Shown: in pieces, positions 1 to 6,721 of the stretch | How the letters are laid out: every line of letters begins with the position of its first letter | Numbering within the stretch: the first letter of the stretch is position 1 | Assembly: GCA_024698805.1 (NCBI GenBank) | Contig: JAILQT010000029.1 | Span: 1-44,468, forward strand | DNA from: Solobacterium sp. | GTDB taxonomy: Bacteria > Bacillota_I > Bacilli_A > Erysipelotrichales > Erysipelotrichaceae | Reading direction: 5' to 3' | DNA length: 44,468 nucleotides | Made by a program: the position numbers and the translations under genes | The notes under the pieces: model-generated | What the model saw: the letters and a program-made list of their open reading frames with translations, nothing else | Told to the model about the DNA's origin: nothing | Databases searched by the model: none

Positions 1-130
1 CTCTTCATTTGATTAGCTCTCAACTCTCTCTGGAGTTGATTTTTCCATAAATAAACTTGACGTTTTGTTGTGTTCTAATTTCTGTTCAGTTTTCAAAGAT
101 CTCCGTGCTTTTCTTTGAGCACGCTCGATT
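1..130 (-). other. 5' leader of a leftward rRNA operon (16S gene lies outside the window)
   Basis: Read on the minus strand, this stretch has the parts of a Bacillota rrn leader. A hairpin pairs 104-109 with 118-123 (CGTGCT/AGCACG). A boxA-like site GATCTTTGAAAAC lies at about 88-100 and resembles the TGTTCTTTGAAAAC of Bacillus rrn leaders. An AACAAAACGTCAAG tract follows at about 55-70. A second small hairpin pairs 21-26 with 33-38 (CAACTC/GAGTTG). Bacillus leaders show the same order of elements just before 16S rRNA. The 16S gene itself is not visible, so its presence is an inference. No protein gene is seen in 1-393: the 60-residue plus-strand frame at 115-297 is low-complexity and crosses the promoters. 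Confidence 0.72.
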
Positions 131-190
131 ATCTTACCATCGTCCGCTCCCTCAGTCAAGCACTTTTTTCAGCTTTTTTTCAAGCTGTTT
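131..190 (-). promoter_or_regulatory. rrn promoter P2 with A-rich UP-like tract
   Basis: On the minus strand the -35 box TTGACT (159-154) is separated by exactly 17 bases from the -10 box TAAGAT (136-131). Directly upstream of the -35 lie runs of A (about 160-190), as in the UP elements of strong rRNA promoters. The predicted start, near 124, is just before the leader hairpin and the boxA-like site. Confidence 0.72.
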
Positions 191-269
191 TTTACCGCCT
201 CTTTCAGCCCGCGCGAAACCCTGATCTCCCAGCGCTCCGCATTGTCTGTTTTTTATCAGCGGCTTTATT

Positions 270-298
270 AAGATACCAAATACTGAAACGCTTGTAAA
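270..298 (-). promoter_or_regulatory. rrn promoter P1 (tandem, upstream)
   Basis: On the minus strand, TTTACA (298-293), a 17-base spacer and TATCTT (275-270) preceded by TGG form an extended -10 promoter. It lies about 140 bases upstream of P2 and reads the same way. Tandem promoters are usual for rRNA operons, which is the main reason to believe the weaker match. Confidence 0.5.
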
Positions 299-368
299 GC
301 ATAAATTTCATTTTTTTCAGATTTTTTTATTCTGTTCATAATTTCCGCTGTCATAAATGGATGTGAAC

Positions 369-395
369 AAAAAAAGATATATTTCCATATATCTT
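369..395 (-). terminator. intrinsic terminator of the DUF402 gene
   Basis: On the minus strand a 9-bp stem (AAGATATAT/ATATATCTT, 395-387 with 382-374) with a four-base loop is followed by a run of T. It overlaps the stop codon of the DUF402 gene and separates it from the rrn promoters. Confidence 0.75.
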
Positions 396-936
396 AATAG
401 TCCGAATACATGCCGCTCTGGATCAGGTATTCATAATAATAACTGTCGATGCATTCTTTGTTGAACGGATCGCAGCCCCTGTCCATCTCCTCGATCAGGT
501 TATTCATCTGTTTCTCGATGATCCTGCGGACACGTTCCGGATAATGCATCTCCTCGCTGTGTTCGGCATATTCATTTTCATCCAGGATCTGGTAGCCCCC
601 GTCCGGATACAGTTTTACATCCAGATCATAATCGATGTTCTTGATCGCTTCCCCGTCATAGATGCTCGGCGAGGCAAGGTTGCAGTAATAATAGATACCG
701 CTGTGACGGATCATGGAGATCACGTTATACCATCTGTTCTTATAAAAGAAACAGACTGCCGGCTCCCTTGTCAGCCACCTTCTGCCGTCGGATTCGATGA
801 CCCATGCCCTGTCCGTTACGACAACGATCTTCTGATCGTCTTCCTCAAGCACAAAAGCCTTGCACCAGGTACGGTGCAGGGATCCGTCGTGTTTGAAACT
901 CTGAATATATACGCTGTCGCCTTTTTTACAGTACAT
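394..936 (-). CDS. DUF402 family protein, probable nucleoside di/triphosphatase
   Basis: A 180-residue protein of the DUF402 family, which includes the staphylococcal nucleoside tri-/diphosphatase Ntdp and Bacillus YgaC; length and composition fit. The sequence has the usual N-terminal beta-rich part, with the family-like stretches near residues 40-75 (DRAWVIESDGRRWLTREPA, then CFFYKNRWYNVI). After it come YYYCNLASPSIYDG, the acidic metal-binding segment IDYDLDVKLYPDGGYQILDENEY (about residues 100-123) and a C-terminal helix. The known family removes phosphate from nucleotides with divalent metal; the exact substrate here is inferred. Start ATG has AGAGGA upstream. It stands alone, between its own promoter and terminator, and precedes the rRNA operon on the same strand. 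Confidence 0.85.
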   Translation of the reverse strand: MYCKKGDSVYIQSFKHDGSLHRTWCKAFVLEEDDQKIVVVTDRAWVIESDGRRWLTREPAVCFFYKNRWYNVISMIRHSGIYYYCNLASPSIYDGEAIKNIDYDLDVKLYPDGGYQILDENEYAEHSEEMHYPERVRRIIEKQMNNLIEEMDRGCDPFNKECIDSYYYEYLIQSGMYSDY

Positions 937-958
937 ACTTCCTCTTTTCCGCTGTTAT

Positions 959-1013
959 ATTTTACACGCAAATGCCGGGACTGCAAATCGTTTCGTGTTT
1001 TTTTGAAAACGAT
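959..1013 (-). promoter_or_regulatory. promoter of the DUF402 gene with an upstream inverted repeat
   Basis: Minus strand: -35 TTGCAG (986-981), 16-base spacer, -10 TAAAAT (964-959). Immediately upstream of the -35 an inverted repeat ATCGTTT/AAACGAT (987-993 and 1007-1013) has half-sites about two helical turns apart, the usual place for an activator or repressor. Which protein might bind is unknown. Confidence 0.5.
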
Positions 1014-1070
1014 CGCCTGCCGCATGACCGATCCGTGAAACGGTCAGGCTCCTTCCCCTGTACAATTGAA

Positions 1071-1091
1071 AAGATCCTGTGAAAGGATCTT
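1071..1091 (-). terminator. intrinsic terminator of the psu operon
   Basis: On the minus strand an 8-bp stem AAGATCCT/AGGATCTT with a five-base loop is followed by TTCAATTG. It lies just after the stop codon of the acetyltransferase gene. The T tract is short, so termination may be partial. Confidence 0.6.
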
Positions 1092-1095
1092 CTTT

Positions 1096-1911
1096 TCATC
1101 GGTAAAGTTCAAAAACCGTGCTCTTTTCCAGGTATTTCGTCGCTTCGTCGATCGCCTGCGCAGCCGGGAAATACTGGATATGGCAGCCGCCGTGCATCGT
1201 GTCGCGGATCATGTTCTTCCTCGTCATCAATGCGCGGACCTTTGTAAAGACGGAACAGTCCGTATTCAGATCAAGATACTTCGTCCATACGGGACCGCTT
1301 CCGGAATCGATGCATGCACCTTCGATCTTGATGCTCCTGCAGTCGCATCTGTATTCTGCCAGATGCAGGCATGTGCAGGTCTCAAACGGGGCGCCGAGCA
1401 GGAGCACATTGCCTTTCAGCTCATACAGCCTTGCGCAGGGGGATTCTTCCGCAAGCGGGAAATGCAGCGACTGCCTGTTGCACAGCAGCTTGGCATACCT
1501 TCCCCATGCCGCATAGGAAACGGAAGGATGGCTGGATATGACGACACCTTCCCTGTGACGGAAGTTCTCAACGACTGCCCCCATATCGGGGATATCGCTG
1601 GTCTTCGGGTCGAAGGACGGGATGGACTCCCGGACCTCGCGGTACAGCGAAGCGGCTACCGGCGGATTCACCCAGTTGGAGGGTTCGGAATTGTCGCAGC
1701 ACTGCATCGGCATCAGGATCGTGCCGCTCTCCGTTACAGTCTCCATCAGCGCGTCAACGACTGTTCTTGCGCCGCCGACAACATAATCAAAAGCGGAGAG
1801 CCTGGAGTGGACTTCGATGATATCCCCGCTGCCTACGCCGATCCTCTTCAGGGTCTCGATCAGCGACTGTTTCGTTACGGGGTAACCTACGGTTTTCTTC
1901 TTATTTTCCAT
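1096..1911 (-). CDS. AAC(3) family N-acetyltransferase
   Basis: A 271-residue protein of the aminoglycoside 3-N-acetyltransferase fold family, which moves acetyl from acetyl-CoA to an amino group. Visible family signatures are VHSRLSAFDYVVGGARTVVDAL, ESGTILMP near residues 60-67, and the HP-x-x-S block (SSHPSVSYAAWGRYAK) that carries the catalytic histidine. Many chromosomal members are not resistance enzymes and their substrates are unknown. The start at 1911 gives the usual family length, overlaps the psuG stop by 11 bases and has AAGG upstream. It is the last gene of the pseudouridine operon, so its substrate may be related to nucleoside salvage, but this is inference only. Confidence 0.82.
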   Translation of the reverse strand: MENKKKTVGYPVTKQSLIETLKRIGVGSGDIIEVHSRLSAFDYVVGGARTVVDALMETVTESGTILMPMQCCDNSEPSNWVNPPVAASLYREVRESIPSFDPKTSDIPDMGAVVENFRHREGVVISSHPSVSYAAWGRYAKLLCNRQSLHFPLAEESPCARLYELKGNVLLLGAPFETCTCLHLAEYRCDCRSIKIEGACIDSGSGPVWTKYLDLNTDCSVFTKVRALMTRKNMIRDTMHGGCHIQYFPAAQAIDEATKYLEKSTVFELYR

Positions 1912-2818
1912 ATGCCTTGCAGTATTCCTTTGCGATCTCTGTACCTGTTTTTGCGTTATTGAATACGAGCCTGATATTCGAAGCGAGCGATTCGCCGCCG
2001 GTGATCTCTGCGATCTTCGCAAGAAGGAACGGCGTGCATTCCTTTCCTTTGATGCCGAGACTGTCCATCTCCGCGATCGCAGACCGGATGACCGCATTGA
2101 TCTCTTCAGGGTCCATGGAGTATTCTTCCGGGATCGGGTTTGTGATCAGCACGCCCCCGTCAAGACCGAAGCTGCGCTTTGCATGGATGATCGCAGCCGC
2201 TTCCGCCGCGTCTTTCAGCGCGTGGTCCACTTTCAGGCCGGAAGTCCTTGTATAGAATGCGGGCAGTTCATCGGTCTGCCATCCGAGTACCGGGACACCT
2301 TTCGTCTCCAGTACCTCAAGTGTTTTTTCCAGATCCAGGATCGCCTTCGCGCCGGCACAGATGACCGTCACGTTCGTCCTTCCGAGTTCTTCCAGATCCG
2401 CGGAGATATCAAAGGTCTGCTCCGCACCGCGGTGGACGCCGCCGATACCGCCGGTCACGAAGAATTCGATGCCCGCAGCTGCCGCGATGATCATCGTCGT
2501 CGCGACTGTCGTTGCACCCCAGGAACCGGTCGCCATGATGACCGGCAGATCCCTTCTGGAGACCTTGGGGATCTCCTGTCCTTTCCAGCCGAACTCCCGG
2601 ATCTCCTCTTCCGTCATGCCGGCAACGCAGACGCCGCCGATAATGCCGACTGTCGCGGGAACGCCGCCGTTTTCGCGGATGATCTTTTCGACCTGCAGCG
2701 CTGTCTCGACATTCTGCGGATACGGCATGCCGTGCGATATGATCGTTGATTCGAGAGCTACGACGGGCTTTCCTTCCCGCAGCGCCTGTTCAACCTCTGC
2801 ATTCATCCTGACATTCAT
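1901..2818 (-). CDS. psuG: pseudouridine-5'-phosphate glycosidase
   Basis: A 305-residue cytosolic lyase that splits the C-C glycosidic bond of pseudouridine 5'-phosphate, giving uracil and ribose 5-phosphate. Sequence hallmarks are VALESTIISHGMPYPQN near the N-terminus, ATVGIIGG, the glycine-rich TGGIGGVHRGAEQTFDISADL loop, the CAGAKAILDL segment with the lysine used in catalysis by the family, and a C-terminal NIRLVFNNA. Length matches PsuG proteins. Start ATG at 2818 has GGAGG seven bases upstream and forms an ATGA overlap with the psuK stop, so the two are translationally coupled. An ATG four codons further in is less well placed. Confidence 0.95.
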   Translation of the reverse strand: MNVRMNAEVEQALREGKPVVALESTIISHGMPYPQNVETALQVEKIIRENGGVPATVGIIGGVCVAGMTEEEIREFGWKGQEIPKVSRRDLPVIMATGSWGATTVATTMIIAAAAGIEFFVTGGIGGVHRGAEQTFDISADLEELGRTNVTVICAGAKAILDLEKTLEVLETKGVPVLGWQTDELPAFYTRTSGLKVDHALKDAAEAAAIIHAKRSFGLDGGVLITNPIPEEYSMDPEEINAVIRSAIAEMDSLGIKGKECTPFLLAKIAEITGGESLASNIRLVFNNAKTGTEIAKEYCKAYGK

Positions 2819-3738
2819 ATTGTTTCCTCCGTGATCATCATCTGATCCATATTCGCTTCGATCCCTGCAGTACAAAGATCCCTCCTGCCTTCGATCTTCA
2901 TCACTGCTGCCGAGACTGCGAAGCGCAGTGCTTCCCTCGGCGTGCTCCCGTTCATACGGCGGATGCAGTAGGCACTGAGCAGTGTATCACCGCCCCCTGT
3001 TACATTGTCCGCCAGCACGATCCTGTGCGTCATGCGGAACTTTTCTTTGCCCGAACCGAACAGGATCCCCTTGTCCGCCATGGAAATGATCACTTCCCGG
3101 ACGCCTGCGTTCAGGAAATGATCCAGTGCCGCCGAGGCATGCGCGGGATCCGTGATCCGGATGCCGCTCATCTCCTCCGCTTCATACTGATTCGGTTTCA
3201 GGATGCTGATACGGTCCAGGCAGTTTTTCAGCCGTACTGCCTTTACGGTGCTGACCGGGTCCGCCGCTGCGGGACACGGTGCGTTTCTGAAGATGTATGC
3301 AAGGATCTCCTCCTGCAGATTGCAGTCAACAATTATCATATCATCCGGCCGTGCTTTTTCCAGCACATGCGAAACGGTATTTTTATCCAGTCTGTCAAGG
3401 ATGCGCATATCGCTCATCGCAAGCGTCATTTCCCTGTCCCTGTCCAGGATCGCAAGATAGATCGAACTGGGAAGGTCATCGGCATCGATGCTGTCGCTGC
3501 AGCGGATCCCTTCACGGATGCAGTCTTCCTTCATCAGCCTGCCGTAATGGTCGCCGGAAAAGCATGTCACGAACGAAACGTCCGCGCCGAGCGCCGCACA
3601 CCCGCGGGCAATGTTCCTGCCGACCCCGCCGAATGAAAAACTGATCTCACCGGGATTGGAGTCGAACATCCGCAGACTCCCGGTGCTCTTTCCGAGAATA
3701 TCGATATTGGCCCCGCCGATCACATATATCCTGCCCAT
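2815..3738 (-). CDS. psuK: PfkB-family pseudouridine kinase
   Basis: A 307-residue ribokinase-fold kinase that phosphorylates pseudouridine at the 5' hydroxyl with ATP. N-terminal GGANIDILG and FGGVGRNIARGCAALG (residues 37-52) are the substrate-binding PfkB part. ILKPNQYEAEEM near 179-190 and the anion-hole motif with the catalytic aspartate (D251) follow. The pairing with psuG fixes the substrate. The anion-hole motif is GGGD (248-251) instead of the usual GAGD; glycine for alanine is mild and the catalytic Asp is kept. AGGGAG precedes the start, and only one base separates it from the stop of the upstream gene. Confidence 0.92.
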   Translation of the reverse strand: MGRIYVIGGANIDILGKSTGSLRMFDSNPGEISFSFGGVGRNIARGCAALGADVSFVTCFSGDHYGRLMKEDCIREGIRCSDSIDADDLPSSIYLAILDRDREMTLAMSDMRILDRLDKNTVSHVLEKARPDDMIIVDCNLQEEILAYIFRNAPCPAAADPVSTVKAVRLKNCLDRISILKPNQYEAEEMSGIRITDPAHASAALDHFLNAGVREVIISMADKGILFGSGKEKFRMTHRIVLADNVTGGGDTLLSAYCIRRMNGSTPREALRFAVSAAVMKIEGRRDLCTAGIEANMDQMMITEETI

Positions 3739-3739
3739 A

Positions 3740-4288
3740 CTATTCTCCCTGTATCCTTACCGCCAGCATCCGCAGCACATCCACCATGTTCTTCAGGACT
3801 TCTTCATCGCTGCCGTCCTTCTGCAGATACATATACGCACCGGTGCACAGCTGCCGGAACGTATCATCCTCCATGAGGCCGGGATCGCGCTCAGCGAGAT
3901 AACCGAGCACCTGCAGCACTTCCCTGAGGTCTCCGCGCAGACGGAAGATCCGGTGTTCCTGCGAGACCTCTGTGATCAGCTGCTCCAGCGTCCAGTTTTC
4001 ATTCACGTCTGTCACTGCTGCGAATATCACATCGTCATCCGGAACGGTCCTGATCAGGTCCTTCATCTCTTCCTTCGCAAAGCCTGACGCAACGGCAAGA
4101 GGAATGCCGCGGCAGCTGCCGCAGTGATCGGTATGTTCTTCAAACAGAGTCTTCAGCGTCTGCCCCAGGCATGTATCGTCAGCCGCAAAGCAGCTGTATC
4201 CTGCATGGATAAGGTCCCGGATCTTCCCGGACCCGTATACAAGGATCTTTTTCACGCTGCTGCCGGGTATCCTGTTTTTATTTTCCAT
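3740..4288 (-). CDS. unknown protein, first gene of the pseudouridine operon
   Basis: I do not recognise this 182-residue protein. It has no signal peptide or membrane segment. It starts with a basic leader, then a short beta strand and glycine turn (KILVYGSGKIRDLIHAGY), a possible CGSC pair near residues 56-59, a strand (DDDVIFAAVTD) and a helical C-terminal half. The KILVYGSG start could be a nucleotide-binding strand-turn, but no family motif follows. Being first in the operon with psuK and psuG suggests a role in pseudouridine handling. The gene appears leaderless: its ATG lies six bases after the extended -10 box TGATAGCAT, and no Shine-Dalgarno site is visible. Confidence 0.7.
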   Translation of the reverse strand: MENKNRIPGSSVKKILVYGSGKIRDLIHAGYSCFAADDTCLGQTLKTLFEEHTDHCGSCRGIPLAVASGFAKEEMKDLIRTVPDDDVIFAAVTDVNENWTLEQLITEVSQEHRIFRLRGDLREVLQVLGYLAERDPGLMEDDTFRQLCTGAYMYLQKDGSDEEVLKNMVDVLRMLAVRIQGE

Positions 4289-4294
4289 ATAAAA

Positions 4295-4304
4295 ATGCTA
4301 TCAT
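4295..4304. promoter_or_regulatory. shared -10 element of two divergent promoters
   Basis: The ten bases ATGCTATCAT read as TGCTATCAT on the plus strand (4296-4304, for the DtxR gene) and as TGATAGCAT on the minus strand (4303-4295, for the psu operon). Both have the TGn extended -10 form. One element thus serves both directions, so RNA polymerase can open only one promoter at a time. Confidence 0.55.
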
Positions 4305-4323
4305 GTTTCATAGGAGTTGACCA

Positions 4324-4701
4324 ATGACAATGCAGATTTATGAATCATCCGAAGATTATCTTGAAGCGATACTGATCATCGCTTCCGAGAAAGGGACTGT
4401 CCACTCGGTAGATGTAGCCGAATACCTTCATTTTTCAAAAGCAAGCGTCAGTATTGCCATGAAGAAGCTGCGCGAGAACGGCTATATCCGCATGGAAAAG
4501 AACGGCGAGCTCATCCTTCTGGACAAAGGCAGGGTCATTGCGGAAAGCATCTATGAACGTCACCGTGTTCTGACGGACTTCTTTGTAAGCATCGGGGTGG
4601 ACAGGGAGACCGCCGCGAAAGACGCGTGCAAGATCGAACATGATCTCAGCGAGATCACATTTGAAAAACTGAAGCAGATGATCTATGAAGGGAAGGCGTG
4701 A
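4324..4701 (+). CDS. DtxR/MntR-type metal-dependent transcription regulator
   Basis: A 125-residue regulator with an N-terminal winged helix (EDYLEAIL, DVAEYLHFSKASVSIAMKKLRENGYI) and a dimerisation domain without the extra SH3-like domain, as in manganese-type MntR. The metal ligands expected from MntR can be seen: the N-terminal acidic residues of SSEDYLEAI, the histidine in YERHRVL (about 78) and the EH pair of ACKIEHDLSEI (about 101-102). The known family represses Mn or Fe uptake genes when metal is bound; its targets are not evident here. AGGAG stands seven bases before the first ATG; a second ATG two codons on is possible. It diverges from the psu operon. Confidence 0.88.
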   Translation: MTMQIYESSEDYLEAILIIASEKGTVHSVDVAEYLHFSKASVSIAMKKLRENGYIRMEKNGELILLDKGRVIAESIYERHRVLTDFFVSIGVDRETAAKDACKIEHDLSEITFEKLKQMIYEGKA

Positions 4702-5255
4702 CCGTCTTCCCTTTTTATCTGGATACTGCCTTCACTGCCGCGGATGAGGAATACCGTCCCGCCGCTGTTCCTGTCTTCCGTACGGACCGCATCACCCTGG
4801 TGCGAGACAGTCCGCAGATGCAGGAGGCATCCGTCACTGTCCCTGATCTCCAGATGATCGGGATGTATTTCCGTGCGCCAGGGATCGAGCCAGCCGAGCC
4901 TTCTTACCGCAGCCTTTTCCGGATCATAACCGGTCTTTTCAAGGATCCGTGACTCCGCATCCCGCATCAGCTGTTTCTGTTCGTCCGTATAATCGAAATA
5001 GAGTCTGACCTCATTGAACCGAACGGAATTATAGGAAACGCTCCTCGGATCAGCCGCTGCTTCCAGCATCCTCTCTGACGCAAAGTCCGCATCTGCGAAA
5101 CAATAGAAACGTATTCCCAGTTCGGGATCGACATAGCCGTAGGCAGCGACCGCATCCGCAGTGCTGCCGGGCCGGATAAAGCCGGCGATCTGCCTGCTTT
5201 CAATGAGCACGAAGGCATCTGTGTACATCCGGTAAACGATACTGTCCAGCCTCAT
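4683..5255 (-). CDS. unknown protein, last gene of the trhP-tldD operon
   Basis: A 190-residue protein I cannot place in a family with confidence. It is soluble, with an alpha/beta first half (DAFVLIESRQIAGFIRPG; GIRFYCFADADFASERML) and a C-terminal part rich in charged residues that ends in a strand-like EGSIQIKREDG. The start at 5255 is chosen because it forms an ATGA overlap with the SGNH hydrolase stop; nine more upstream codons are open but lie inside that gene. Its last 19 bases overlap the end of the convergent DtxR gene. It may be a partner of the esterase just upstream. Confidence 0.65.
   Translation of the reverse strand: MRLDSIVYRMYTDAFVLIESRQIAGFIRPGSTADAVAAYGYVDPELGIRFYCFADADFASERMLEAAADPRSVSYNSVRFNEVRLYFDYTDEQKQLMRDAESRILEKTGYDPEKAAVRRLGWLDPWRTEIHPDHLEIRDSDGCLLHLRTVSHQGDAVRTEDRNSGGTVFLIRGSEGSIQIKREDGHAFPS
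4690..4716 (+). terminator. intrinsic terminator of the DtxR-type gene
   Basis: Stem GGGAAG (4690-4695) and CTTCCC (4706-4711) with a ten-base loop containing the stop codon, followed by TTTTT. It lies inside the 3' end of the convergent unknown gene. Confidence 0.65.
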
Positions 5256-6424
5256 CTGCCGCCCCGCCCTGAAAACAGACATTCATATGCGGTGTCCGCC
5301 ATTGCCTTATAACCGGCATCGCTCGGATGCAGATGATCACCGCTGTCATAGTGCGGCGCAAACGCTTCCGGGTCATCGGGATCGCGCAGCGCCATGTCGA
5401 AATCGGCACAGCCGGCAAAACGTTTTTCTGTGCGCAGCCAGTCATTGAACCGGTCTTTCAGCTCATCCCGGAACGGCGCATGCGTCCGCCAGCCTTTGAT
5501 CGGCAGAAGCGTGCCTGCGTAAACGGTCAGGCCAAGGGCTTCCGCATGATCCAGATAATAGCCGGATACGCCTGCAGCGAGCTCTTCCGCTGCCGGCAGG
5601 TCGCTCCACGGCCTGAACGGGTTCACATCCGTGCCGACGGGATGGATGATGTCATTGATGCCGTGCTGGATCAGGACTGTATCCGCACCTGCCGTATTCA
5701 TCTCAAGGGGGAAGCGCAGCTCCCCTTTCGTGCCGTATGCGGCATAGGTGATGGAATCGTATTCGCGAAGGATCCTTGTCCCGCTGATCGCCCTGCGGAT
5801 GATCGAGACATTGTGCGGGCCTTCTTTTTCAATACGCAGGGAAAGCCAGTCCGGCCAGTCCTGCGCGGTGATGGAATCCCCGTAGCAGATCACGGCATGA
5901 TTCTCTTCGGACGTATGTATGTCTACCGTATTCAGGAATGTGAACCATCCGGTCTTCCTCGTCAGATCAAGCGGCAGCCCCTCTTCCTTCTCATGATCGC
6001 CGTAGGAATAGAAGCCCTTTGAAAGCGGTCCGGTGATCAGGACTGCGGAATTCATCTGCGTATAATCCTTCATGTACATACTGACAGTGAGCGTATCCTG
6101 CGCCTGTATATCCATTTCGATCACATCGCTCTGTCTCTCTTCCCCCGGCTGCAGGACAAGGTCCCTGCTGCCGTCAAAGAGGATATCCCTCACAGATCCT
6201 GTATCGATCGTTTTATCCCCTGTGCCGTATGCGCAGGAAGCGGTAAAGCGGACAGGCTCCGTACCCCGGATATTGGAAAAGCGGATACGCACCGCATCGC
6301 CGCTGAAGCACATCCGCAGCGGGTAGCGAAGTGTGAGATCCTTTGTATATGTGCAGTCTGTCTGGTCACGGATCGATGTCGCGTTCCCCCAGCAGGCGAC
6401 CCATTTCGAAAATTCCCCCATCAT
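5252..6424 (-). CDS. two-domain SGNH/GDSL hydrolase (carbohydrate-esterase-like)
   Basis: A 390-residue cytosolic hydrolase. Residues 1-170 form a beta-rich domain like those before the catalytic domain of SGNH esterases. The catalytic domain starts at YGDSITAQDW with nucleophile Ser184, followed by the block II glycine (SGT, 215), HGIND (block III, Asn257) and SGDHLHPSDAGY with Asp363 and His366. All four SGNH blocks are intact. Such enzymes remove acyl groups from sugars or other small esters; the substrate is not known. No signal peptide is seen. GAGGTGG precedes the ATG pair. The gene follows the zinc-ribbon gene by 12 bases and is coupled to the downstream unknown by an ATGA overlap. Confidence 0.9.
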   Translation of the reverse strand: MMGEFSKWVACWGNATSIRDQTDCTYTKDLTLRYPLRMCFSGDAVRIRFSNIRGTEPVRFTASCAYGTGDKTIDTGSVRDILFDGSRDLVLQPGEERQSDVIEMDIQAQDTLTVSMYMKDYTQMNSAVLITGPLSKGFYSYGDHEKEEGLPLDLTRKTGWFTFLNTVDIHTSEENHAVICYGDSITAQDWPDWLSLRIEKEGPHNVSIIRRAISGTRILREYDSITYAAYGTKGELRFPLEMNTAGADTVLIQHGINDIIHPVGTDVNPFRPWSDLPAAEELAAGVSGYYLDHAEALGLTVYAGTLLPIKGWRTHAPFRDELKDRFNDWLRTEKRFAGCADFDMALRDPDDPEAFAPHYDSGDHLHPSDAGYKAMADTAYECLFSGRGGR

Positions 6425-6436
6425 GCGGCCACCTCT

Positions 6437-6709
6437 TCAGATCCAGTCATAATTCCCTCCGGTGATCGCCAGGGAGAGGAGCGTGTCATATTTCTCAACG
6501 TTTTCCGCGCCTTCGATCACTTCCAGAAGGACAGCGGTCTCGTCTGTCTGCGGCATCTCGTCATCCGGACCGATCTCCATATCGGGCTGTACATTCCCGC
6601 AGTCCGGGCACGGCAGTGCCGGGGCGGTGCGGACATCGAGGAATCTCGAGCCGCATCTGGTGCATTCATAGAACCCGCATCTTGCTGTTCCGTCTTCCAC
6701 AAAATACAT
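6437..6709 (-). CDS. small zinc-ribbon protein
   Basis: A 90-residue protein with two CxxC knuckles, CTRC and CPDC, about 16 residues apart, which make a rubredoxin-like zinc ribbon. The acidic tail ends with LLSLAITGGNYDWI. ATG at 6709 is preferred, because AAGGAG stands eight bases upstream; a TTG two codons earlier is less likely. It lies 12 bases after pmbA and 12 bases before the SGNH hydrolase, in the same transcript. Function is unknown; proteins of this size often act as accessory or metal-binding partners. Confidence 0.75.
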   Translation of the reverse strand: MYFVEDGTARCGFYECTRCGSRFLDVRTAPALPCPDCGNVQPDMEIGPDDEMPQTDETAVLLEVIEGAENVEKYDTLLSLAITGGNYDWI

Positions 6710-6721
6710 GACCAATTCTCC

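Noticed and set aside
1066-1962. Long plus-strand open frame (298 codons) opposite the acetyltransferase gene
   Set aside because: It lies antisense to a gene with clear family motifs, has no ribosome site, and its composition is that of a shadow frame.
5327-6022. Plus-strand frame of 231 codons opposite the SGNH hydrolase
   Set aside because: Shadow of a well-supported gene; no family match by eye.
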